Shown here: in pieces, positions 54,926-64,000 of the stretch
Position numbering within the stretch: the first letter of the stretch is position 1
Layout of the letters: the number at the start of each line of letters is the position of its first letter
DNA from: Eurosta solidaginis
Taxonomy: Eukaryota > Arthropoda > Insecta > Diptera > Tephritidae
Reading direction: 5' to 3'
Length of the DNA stretch: 64,000 bases
NCBI RefSeq assembly: GCF_040869045.1
Contig: NC_090319.1
Location: forward strand, 382,803,601 to 382,867,600
The notes under the pieces: generated by a model
Database searches by the model: none
The model's input: the letters and a program-made list of their open reading frames with translations, nothing else
What the model was told of the DNA's origin: nothing
Position numbers and translations under genes: made by a program

Positions 54926-56670
54926 GTGAGTGTGTGGTTTACTCGTATGAGTAGTGAAGACAATGGACCCTCAATAAGGAAGAAAAAGTGGGTGCAACTG
55001 CAGTAGAGTTTATTGTTTGCAACAACAATGAAAATATGGAAACCAAAACCAACCAACCAAACACAAGAACAACTGGCAAACAGAATAAATGCTCTTATGA
55101 GTTTTTGTGGTAAAGTAGTAAATATGTAAAAGCAATGCTTAAAAGCAGGAATAACAACAAACACAAAGTCCATTTGAAAACAAAAGGAAAACTCCAGCTC
55201 ATGAAGAAAGTAGACAAATTGGCGGATTTCGAATTGTAATGAGTTTGAAGATCAGCTGTACCTCAGATGTATGTTTGTGTTTTATTGCTGCATTCGCAAA
55301 AGGTAACAATTTGTAGCAAAATATTTACCGCTAACGGACACTCCATACAAAAGATAATGAGACCGAAATAAGCAACAAGCTGATACGGTCACGGAAAACA
55401 AATGGAAAATCTCTCTCAGACTTGACCGTTGAAAAAATTGGGCGCAGTACAAGGATGTGCGGGATATTTGTTTACTATATGGATATTCATACGCAGCAGA
55501 AAATGCTGTCTACCATGAGTACTATGTGAGTTGCAGCGGACCGTTCAACTGATATCACTTTTGATCCATAATGCAGTATGAACCTTTCCCCTTCATTATT
55601 AGATTGCCATATAAAATACCAGTTGTCCACCTTTTTTTATTCGAATGTATTTCCTCTCTTTCTCGCAAAAAGGGGAGCCTCTATTTCTGGTTTTTTATTC
55701 GAATTCTCTTACTGGCTAACGCAATATCTGAGCCTTACTTATTCTACGAAAGTTGTGGAGATGGTATAACCTTCAAATATCCTCAGTCAGTGGTGATAAA
55801 TCCTACCGCCTCATATGCCTCTAACTCTTTGCAAATTTTGGACAGGCTTGTGGAGGTGCTTGAATGAGTTCGGCTTTTAGTGCTTCGAATACTGACTTCT
55901 GCTTTGCAGATCACTTCCACTTATTGCATTTCTTTATCAACTCAATAAATGGCGGGTAAGAACCTCCTATTCCTTGATATCACTCCCAGGAAATCTCGTA
56001 GCTCTCATATGTTTGGCAGTCAGTCCTATAACCACCGCTGCTCCGATCTGTGTACATGCCTTCCTTAATAACGACATGATCTAGATATTTTTAACTAACT
56101 TTGAAGAACTCACATTCGTTTGATCTTACGGTTCGCTCGTTGAAGTCGGCAGTTATCCTATTCGTTCTTGAAATATCATGCTAGTGACAATGATGTCGTC
56201 TACATTTTTCAATGCGTAGGGTTCAAATTTCAGGTGATTCCGCCCAATTTACCATAGGTCCAACAGAATTTAACTTACCACTACCAATCGTCAGTACGCC
56301 GATCTTGGTTTAATGTACTCTGGTGGAGAACCAAACTCTGAACTTATAAAAGGTGTCCCCCTCTAGTTCTGCACTGGTATCGTTCTTCTGGACTCAAGGG
56401 AACGAAAGGTCTCGCAGTAAATCGTATTTGCTCTCTGCCATTAGCAATGTTTTTCAATGGTTTAACTTCTGCTCCTTGCTGTAGGGGACTTGTCGCAGAA
56501 GTTCCAGTAGTGTCAGCATGTCATCTTTTCATTCCTCCACAGGCCGTTGCACGCACGTCGTTATTTCTCCAAGTGTGGAGAACTTTGGAAAAATTTCTTG
56601 AAGTATTTTTGTAAGGAATGCTCTCACTACAATCAAAAATTATATTTCGAAGGAAAGAGTAAAAGTATAG
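54926..56670. other. Intergenic DNA, possibly containing old decayed repeats
   Basis: 55760-56500 has a higher GC content and scattered pseudo-coding character, but I recognise no motif in either strand. The rest is AT-rich unique DNA. Confidence 0.35.
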
Positions 56671-57111
56671 TTGAGGGGTCGACTCTTAATACGCTACCCA
56701 AAATTTTAAAGTGTCAAAAGACGCGCATTAACCTCGACAACAATAATCCGAAGTTGGCGATTTTCATGTAGTTGTTGTAATGCTGTTGTGCCCACAAAAA
56801 AAATTGTGAACATAAGTGTTTTGCGCGGGTATAGTTTTGGTCTCCAAACCGGTGTTGGACCCACCCAGGGTAATTCTTTATAAGCACGACCAAAGGCCGC
56901 CAACGCAGAAAGGTGTTCTGCGCAAAAATACTATGGATACCACCCCCGGTTTCGGAAGACCCGCGGGTAATTTTTCGGGTTTTTGTTAATATCTTTTGAA
57001 CGAGTAAAAATTTTTATTTTCCGCCTTAGGATTATTAATACTAATGTCAAGACGCGTCGATTGACGCCTCTCTCGATATTTTTGGTAGCGTATTAGCATT
57101 CGACCCCTCAA
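56671..57111. mobile_element. TIR element with TTGAGGGGTCGA ends
   Basis: 441 bp. Left end TTGAGGGGTCGACTCTTAAT then ACGCTACCCAAAA; right end reversed TTGAGGGGTCGAATGCTAAT then ACGCTACCAAAAA, so about 34 bp of imperfect TIR. ATAG on each side may be the target duplication. The interior has GGTTTCGG...CCCG blocks, one of which (CCCCCGGTTTCGGA) also occurs at 11136. It is non-coding. Confidence 0.75.
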
Positions 57112-57859
57112 ATAGACTATTACCGAAGGAATGAGCTGCCGACATACAAGATAAAAAGGTTTCTGGGTTGACTGTCTTTAAAGACAAGTCGTACAATTGT
57201 TTTGCAGGGTATATGTGGGCACGATTGTGATGTGGAGTATGTGCCGCATGTGAGATATGTGAGCTCTCAGCTAATCTGTGTATATTAATGCAAATAATCG
57301 GCTCATCGGGTGATTCTTTCATGTTTGATCCCACCATACATGTATGTAGGTATATATATGTATATACATTACAAAAGTAATGTTCCTTTCTTTTGCCTAT
57401 TACATACATATATGATTACATTTAAACAAAAGATATTCTGCTCTGTTGTTTTTAGTAAGTATGTACATACGATGGCCGATACGTTATAATTAAAACAATA
57501 GTTTTCAAACCACGCGCACGAAACAAAGCGCAATGCGATTTGCTCTAAGCCAAACAATGAGAAAGAACAATTTTCCTTTTACGTACTAAGTATACATATA
57601 TGAAGAATATGCATTGAATTAAATATTCAAATCCGATCCCGCCCACCTCAAATAAAAACTTATGGTGAGTACTGGACATCTCTATTTTAATTCAAATTAT
57701 CAGGGTGGCGCGTGGGGAAACTTTAAATAAAGGACATAAATTGCGTAAGATAAGGTTCAGTGTGGACAATTGAAGTTTTAGCCTCTTTTAGTACCTTTTT
57801 TGATAGGAAGCCATCTTTGCTAACGGTATGGAAAATACAGAATGTAAGCGTAATGCTAT
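57112..57859. other. Intergenic DNA, nothing recognised
   Basis: Contains TATATATGTATATACAT microsatellite-like words near 57350-57370 and no gene. Confidence 0.4.
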
Positions 57860-58520
57860 AGGTGTGTTATTGCCGAGGGATAGATGATCTATCGATTTGT
57901 TATCGAAGTGTTTTGATTTAGCTATCGTTAACAAAAAATTTCAATGAGTTACTGAATTTTTACCGACGAGTTATCAGTTTGCTATCGAAAAATTATCGAT
58001 TTATATTTGTAATTGAAAAGCTATCGATATGTTGCCGAAAATGTATTAGCAAGTTATCGATTTGTTATCAAAACTTTAACAAAAAGTTATCGTTTTATCA
58101 TCAAAGATTTATTGATTCGTTATCGGAGTGTTACTAATAGGCGTGTTGTTATGGAAATTTTGTTGATTTGTTATCCAAAATGTATCGATTTTTATCAAAA
58201 AATTATCGATTTGATACCAAAAAATAATCGTTTTGATATCGAAAAGTTATCAATTTTTAATTAGAATGTTACTTATTTGTTGTAGGTGTGTTATTTATTT
58301 TTAATCAAACACTCGCCGAATCGTCACGAAATAGCTACTGATACAACTTCACTATAAAATCGATGACACATCTGTAACCCGGCTATATGAAGCCGATGAA
58401 CGACAATAACATGCCGAAAACAAACCGATAACTAGGCGACAATAATTCGCTGTCCATAACAAGCCGATTATAAAACGATAACTTGTCGGTATCGATTGTT
58501 ACAGCTAAGAAGCCGACAAA
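57860..58520. repeat. Degenerate array of GTTATCGATTTG units, partly inverted
   Basis: Units of about 20-25 bp such as AAGTTATCGATTTGTTATC and AAAATTATCGATTTGATACC run from 57890 to 58265. From 58380 the orientation flips (CCGATAACTAGGCGAC, AAAACGATAAC, CGGTATCGATTG). The composition is full of ATCGAT and GATA half-sites, which arises from the repeat unit. Confidence 0.7.
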
Positions 58521-60787
58521 GCTGATCTTAAAAAAAGCCCGGATTTATTAAAAACTGCCTTTATTGTGGTTAACCTTAAACTCCTTGGTGAGCTCTAGTT
58601 TTCTAGACGTACTCTTGAACGTTTACATATCGAACTTCAGGAGTAGGTACTTGGTACTCACTACGTTTTTTTTTTAATAGTGGTTGTATATGTGCGGGAC
58701 TTCGCGTCTGGATTTTGCTTTGTCGGAATTACGCATGGTTGGGATTTGGTGTTGTTTGGTTTATAAAAAGTCTTGGGTCGTATAAGTCGGAATTATATTT
58801 ACAATCAGCGAATCCTACCAGAGCATTTCGGATGCTATTCACGCGACGACTTGTATCGGCTGGTCAAATGCCTTGTATGATCTCAGAAGTGTTTCTCTGT
58901 AAGCAACTGGCTTGATTAGTTTGTTTGACTTCCTAGTAAATAAGTTGTTCGCTTGCCGGCTGCGGCCAATTCTGCCTAAATAAGAGTACAATAAAAGGTC
59001 GCAGCATACGCATCAAGTCTAGACATTACGCCTCCTTTTATATGAGACGTTGGTGATTTTCTGTTCAGTATCAATCTTACGGAAACTCAAACTCAAGAGC
59101 GGCTCCCTAACGACGTATATCTATAGAACACAATTTAGACCGGAACCTAACCAATAATTGTACAATCTTTTCAAAGGATGCCAAGCTTACACCCAATTTC
59201 GAAACTTCTATTAGCTAGGCATTTATTTAGTGGAAGAATATAAATGCAAGAAATGTTTATAAAACATTAAATATTAAATAGCCTCATCGTTTCTTCTTTA
59301 GTCTACTTTACAACTTAAACATTTTCTAAACTTCTCTTAAGCAAATGCCCACCTACACAAAATTACGCCCAACGTTTATGAAAATCGCTAACAATTTCAA
59401 TTTTATTTGAATTCAAATCGTTTTCTGTGATTCCATATAAAAGGCAATGGAGAAAAAGTTTGAACTCATCAATAGCTTTGATGTTCACCTCTTCTTATTT
59501 CATTTATGTACCTGCATTTACTATGTAATTGTGTTCATTCATTCATCAGTAAATGCCCAATACTTTTTGCATCCACCCACTCTCTTACGAAAATCTTATC
59601 AATACAAGTATAGCGTCAAAAAAGTAATTTCTTTAATGGTTTTCGCCGAAATACTCGCACTTTCGTAGAAATAATTCACATCAAAAGCCTAACAACAAAG
59701 CGTTGGCGGCGTCTAAAGGAATTACATTGGGTGCGAATTCTTAGGGAGGTTTGTATGTATATGTGAGTGTAAGTGAACTTTTGAAGCTATGCCCAACGGA
59801 GTAAATGAGTTGTATAACCAAAAGATGCGCATTTAATGCGCAACCAAGAATTTTGTCAGACCCGTAAACATAGAAGTAGTAGTAGTGCACAAATTTACAG
59901 TAAATTGTTGTTGATTTAAGAGCAGGGAGTGTTAGGGATCTTGACAGTCCATTCCCGGGATTTATCTGGAACGTTCCGGCACTAGCATGGCGGAACCAGG
60001 AACAGGTGACCGCCGGAAATCCGCTGATTGGTACTTTTTTAATATGATTTGATACTTCATCTTCCGGCGCTGTACGATTTTGACATAAGTCCGTCTTTTT
60101 ACAAAAACAAAGCACCTGGAATTTTTATTAATGTTTGTATGTATATATATCACCGTGCTGCCACCTTGCATGGTTCTGCCATGGGCACGAGTATGGCTGC
60201 TTCAGGAGCATTTTTTTAACCCCTCGAAAGTTCGCCTGTGGATGTTGGTGGCTTCTTAAAGCAGGCCATACTGTCGTGGAAAAACATGGTAACGTCTCTA
60301 AGCCATTCAAAATTGATTGTGTAATTAACATATTGTTGAGAAAATAAATAGCAGGGCCTTTTCGTGGAAGAAGGCATTCTTTTGTACAGAAATCCAAATT
60401 TATGTTACAATTGGTGCATGCAGAAAACATCTCGAGCGAAGTTTGGTTTAAAAAATTAATAATATAATAAAAGTTTTAAATTTGGTTTACAAGGGGAAAA
60501 TAAAAAATTTATTGAGCATTTTCTTATGATCTGGATGCCGCGCTTAGCTACGAAGCAAAATTCAAGTTAAATCGATTGAACATTTTGGAATAGTAGACGA
60601 AAGTTCAAGCTGTAGTTTAACTTCATTTAAAATAGCTCTTGTTTTTGACCAATGCTTCGCAAATATTGAAACTAGGTTATGACCACGGTTTGCTCAACAT
60701 TTTCCTCCAAAAAGTTTGCTTCCAATAGACGCAAATCAAGCGCGCTTCTGATGTGCATGCTTTCTGCCTTGGGTTAACGAATAAACA
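58521..60787. other. Intergenic DNA, nothing recognised
   Basis: Two to three kb of unique-looking DNA. Overlapping short frames around 59741-60430 have no domain. Confidence 0.4.
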
Positions 60788-60795
60788 CGTACAGC

Positions 60796-62613
60796 GAGTG
60801 CACGGACTTTACCACTTTATTGGTAGATCTACCAACTTTTTAGCCCATTTTCATTTTCTACCACTTCTACCACCAAAGCCCGAAAATCTACCAACATTTC
60901 AATATATTCGCATTGAAACTAAATACTGCGATCATTAGGTAAACGTATTTAATTGCCGAGCACACCCAATTAACATTAAGAGGTGACACTAGCCAAACTA
61001 AACAATTTTGAAAAATTTGTGCACAAATTCAAACAAGAAATAAATTTGTTTATGAAATAAATGTAGTAAATGAGCACGCAAATATTTTCCTGTGCTATTT
61101 TCATCAGTTTTTTGTAAATAATTTTGAACGAAAATAAAAAAATTTTAAGTAAACGATAACATGCCGAAGTCGGTTATTTTGTGGCAGTATTTTTGGTACA
61201 TTGGAAAATTGTTGTTGTAACTAGGACGTTTCGGTAAATTTTCGTCAGTATTTCAAGCTCGAAACACAGGAAAAAAGCAAGTACCATATAGGCATAAGCT
61301 AGGTATGTATGTATATACAAATTTATATGTATTTTTATACCTTTCATGAACACGAAATGGTATATTAACTTTGGTCCGATGTTTGTAACGTTGAGAAATA
61401 TAGAAGATAGACTCACCATTAAGTATACCGAAATAATCAGGGCGACGAACTGAGTTGATATAGCCATGTCCGTCTGTCCGTCCGTCCGTCTGTCTGTTTG
61501 AACGCAAACTAGTCCCTCAAATTTTGAGATATCTCAATGAAATTTTATACAAGGATGTATTTTTGTATTATATTAGAAATTTGTCGGACCCGGTAGGATC
61601 GCACCACTATAACACATATCTCCCATACAACCAATCGTTCTGATAAGACGATTTTGGTCATTCCTACCGCAATTTAGAAAGTACAAACGTGAAACTCGGT
61701 GATATATATTCTAATATATCATAGAAGATATCCTCAAAAAATCACTTTGATCGGAGCTATATATAGTTATATCTCATACAACCGATCGTTCATATAGAAA
61801 GATTTTTGGCAATTTCTCCCTTAATTTAGAAAGCATAAACGTGAAACTCGGTGATGTATATTTGAATATATCATAGAAGATTTTCTGAAAAAATCACTTT
61901 GATCGGAGCTATGTATAGTATATATCCCATACAACCGATCGTTCACATAGAAAGGTTTTTGGCAATTTCTCCCTTAATTTCCAATAAAAATTTGTTAAAC
62001 TTGGTGATATTTATTCTAATATATCATAGAAGATTTCATGAAAAAATCATTTGGATCGGAACTATATGCATATAGTATATACATACTTATCCCATACAAC
62101 CGATCGTTCAGATAGAAAGATTTTTGGCCATTTCTCCCTTACTTTCCAATATAAAAACGTGAAACTTGGTCATATATATTCTAATATATCATAGAAGATT
62201 TCCTGTAAAAATCATTTCGATGGGAGCTATATATTATATATATCCCATACAACCGATCATTCAGATAAGGGGGTTTTTTGCCATTTTTATTTTATATTTA
62301 TCTTAAAAATCGTTAAAGTATGTACATATGTTCACTAGATATTTCTTATCTTATACATCCGATTATTTGGAGATTACGTACGGGATAAGATTATTGTTCA
62401 ACCCCATTCATGAAAGGTATGAAGTCTTCGGCACAGCCGAAGGCAGTGCCGTCCTTACTTGTTTTGTTTTGTTTACATGTTTTTTTAAAAGTGTTATTTC
62501 CGTGAAATGTGCTAAACTTTAGCTATTGTTTTCTTGGAAAAAAATCCACCAACTTCTACCACTATTTAAATTTTTCGTCTACCAACATTCTCTTTTTAAA
62601 AGTCCGTGCACTG
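60796..62613. mobile_element. hAT-like element with 8-bp TSD, host of repeat copy E
   Basis: CGTACAGC flanks it at 60788-60795 and 62614-62621. The 15-bp ends are GAGTGCACGGACTTT and, reversed, CAGTGCACGGACTTT. Both sides then carry (T/C)CTACCAAC and TTCTACCAC(T/C) motifs in inverted order. Without the nested 61334-62461 repeat it is about 690 bp and non-coding. Confidence 0.8.
61334..62461 (+). repeat. Array-bearing repeat family 2, copy E, inside a hAT-like element
   Basis: It opens at TATACCTTTCATGAACACG and closes with TTCATGAAAGGTATG, the hairpin CTTCGGC-ACA-GCCGAAG and GTCCTTACTTG. The two ATACCTTTCATGAA motifs are inverted copies of each other. The array has five units, with CCCATACAACCGATCG landmarks near 61622, 61774, 61928, 62092 and 62244 (mostly 152-154 bp). 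The whole repeat lies within the hAT-like element 60796-62613 and so is younger than it. Confidence 0.75.
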
Positions 62614-62889
62614 CGTACAGCATAGCCGATAGAATCGCACCAGCGAGCAGCTTACACTACTACATACACAGTTACAGTTAAGTGTGTGGAGATAAAGAAA
62701 AGTAACAAAGTTGCAAAGTGATTTTCAAATTGCATTGAAATTTCCGTACATCTGCGCCATTACGTACGACATATTACATTTATTCTCACACACAGATCTT
62801 TTATCGCCAAGTGCGTGAAATTTTACTCACTTTACCGTTACAATTTGAATGCATGTACATACATATGTACATAGGTTGACATCATTTAT

Positions 62890-63850
62890 TGACGAATACT
62901 GATAAACTGACGAAAATGGGCATGGCCGAAGACCGTTATACGCAATTCTCTTTGAAAACTTTGTTTCAAAGATCAAACCGTAAAAAAATTTACGATATCT
63001 TGGTGATATGATATTCCACGCCAATGGTGATAGATATAGTTGAGCTAAGTGCGAAATTTTAAAAAGTTTTGAAAATGGGCGTGGCTTGGCATTCTGAACT
63101 TTGTTTGTATTATTTCTGTAATCATTTCCTAGTTGATTAATAATGTAGTTTTCTCACTATTTTCCAAACTTGCGAGTTCGTTGGTTTCTGCTTGTGTTTT
63201 TTGGAAATCAACTTATATAATTTTTTTGTCCCGTTCTGTTCGCACTCTTTAGTTTGGCTGCAATATTTTCAAAAGCTTTTTGCGCATTTTTAATTTCATT
63301 TGTTTGTTGCACACTCGACTGTAAATTTCATTTTGTGGTTTTGATGTGCACGATTTGCTGATTGCATTGAAAGCGAAACTAAACTAAAGGTTAGAGGGCA
63401 TTGAAAATCAAAGGATTACTTAATTAAATTGCGCACTTGCAGAGGTGTTGTAAAACAAAATGAAAGCAAACTTCTTAAAAAATTATTTACTTATTTTAAA
63501 CTAACGTAATTAAGAAAGTCCAATGTTAATTGTGCATTTAACTTAATGCATACATGGGTAAAATAATATGAGCCATCAAAGAGAAAAAAAATTATAATAG
63601 TAATTTTGCGACAAAATAAAAACCTTAAACATCTTTTATATAAAAGTGGGCGTGGTCTTTAACTGATCCGGTCCATTTTTACTAGAACTATTTCCTGCCG
63701 TAAGGAAAGTATGTATTCCCTATTTTATTATGATATGTTAATTTTTCTTCGAGCTATGGCTTCCGAAACATAGAAAATTGTTTAGTCAAAAAGGAGCAGT
63801 GCCACGCCCAATTTCAAAACTGTTAATATTAAACAGTAAAGTAAAACACA
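62890..63850. repeat. Possible diverged repeat with GGGCGTGG blocks
   Basis: AAATGGGCATGGCC, AAAATGGGCGTGGCTTGGC, AAGTGGGCGTGGTC and CAGTGCCACGCCCAATTTC recur through the region, interleaved with AT-rich sequence. They resemble the internal blocks of family 1, but neither its ends nor its 130-bp units are present. Confidence 0.35.
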
Positions 63851-64000
63851 ATTAATCACCCCTATTCTGCATTTCGATTACGTTCCCGTTCTACGCTCCG
63901 CTTAGTCGAAGTTGGGTATTCTGCATTACGACGGAATCGTAACGAGAAGAGGAAGAGCAAATAATTTTTCGAAATCAGCTGTTTGTACGGAATGTGTGAA
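63851..64000. other. Possible element start at the right edge
   Basis: TATTCTGCATTTCGATTACG at about 63864 and TATTCTGCATTACGACGGAA at about 63918 are near-duplicate words, separated by CGTTCTACGCTCCGCTTAGTC. They look like the start of a repeat that continues beyond the window. Confidence 0.3.

Overview
The window looks like about 64 kb of a higher-dipteran genome, most likely a true fruit fly (Tephritidae). The basis is overall AT-richness, one His/Ala/Asn/Ser-rich developmental-regulator exon of Drosophila style, and a dense load of insect transposable elements. These include a jockey-like LINE, an RNase H-bearing LINE, a tRNA-derived SINE and hAT- and PIF-like non-autonomous DNA elements. 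The species assignment is inference. I see no bacterial or viral features, CRISPR array, rRNA gene, bona fide tRNA or LTR retrotransposon.

Only one host gene can be supported: a first coding exon on the minus strand at 6812-7662. It encodes 283 residues with an eh1-like repression motif (FSISSILS) and ends at a clean phase-2 splice donor. It resembles the N-terminal exon of an HMX/NK-type homeobox factor, but the homeodomain exon is not in the window. Everything left of 6811 is therefore probably intron 1, and everything right of about 8.6 kb is upstream intergenic DNA.

Layout. 1-6.8 kb (intron): an array-bearing repeat with 130-bp units, a jockey-tailed SINE-like copy, a 1.1-kb minisatellite of about 21 bp, a tRNA-derived SINE and a second array-bearing repeat. 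6.8-8.6 kb: coding exon, 5' UTR and promoter-proximal DNA. 9.3-15.8 kb: two foldback elements, decayed RNase H-type LINE pieces and a TIR element. 19.1-21.0 kb: jockey-like LINE pseudogene. 21.5-28.1 kb: degenerate minisatellites, an RT scrap, a PIF-like MITE and a TIR element. 29.3-36.8 kb: array-bearing repeats, a mariner-like remnant, a tRNA-SINE, and a pyrimidine-rich block cut by a jockey fragment. 39.4-47.1 kb: a mosaic of LINE/SINE scraps, then an RNase H-type LINE interrupted by a SINE-like element and a 2.3-kb DNA element that itself holds a MITE. 48.5-49.5 kb: an RT remnant. 51.4-54.9 kb: a tRNA-SINE, a degenerate 155-bp array, and a hAT-like element holding a truncated LINE. 56.6-62.6 kb: a TIR element, an ATCGAT-rich array, and a hAT-like element holding an array-bearing repeat.

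The strongest biological signals are three. First, two unrelated array-bearing families (130-bp and about 152-bp units) share one end architecture: a subterminal inverted repeat, a GC hairpin and a CTTACTTG terminus. That is the layout reported for non-autonomous Helentrons (HINE/DINE-1). Second, nested insertions with intact target-site duplications allow relative dating. Third, a SINE-like family carries a jockey-like 3' tail, suggesting it borrows LINE machinery.
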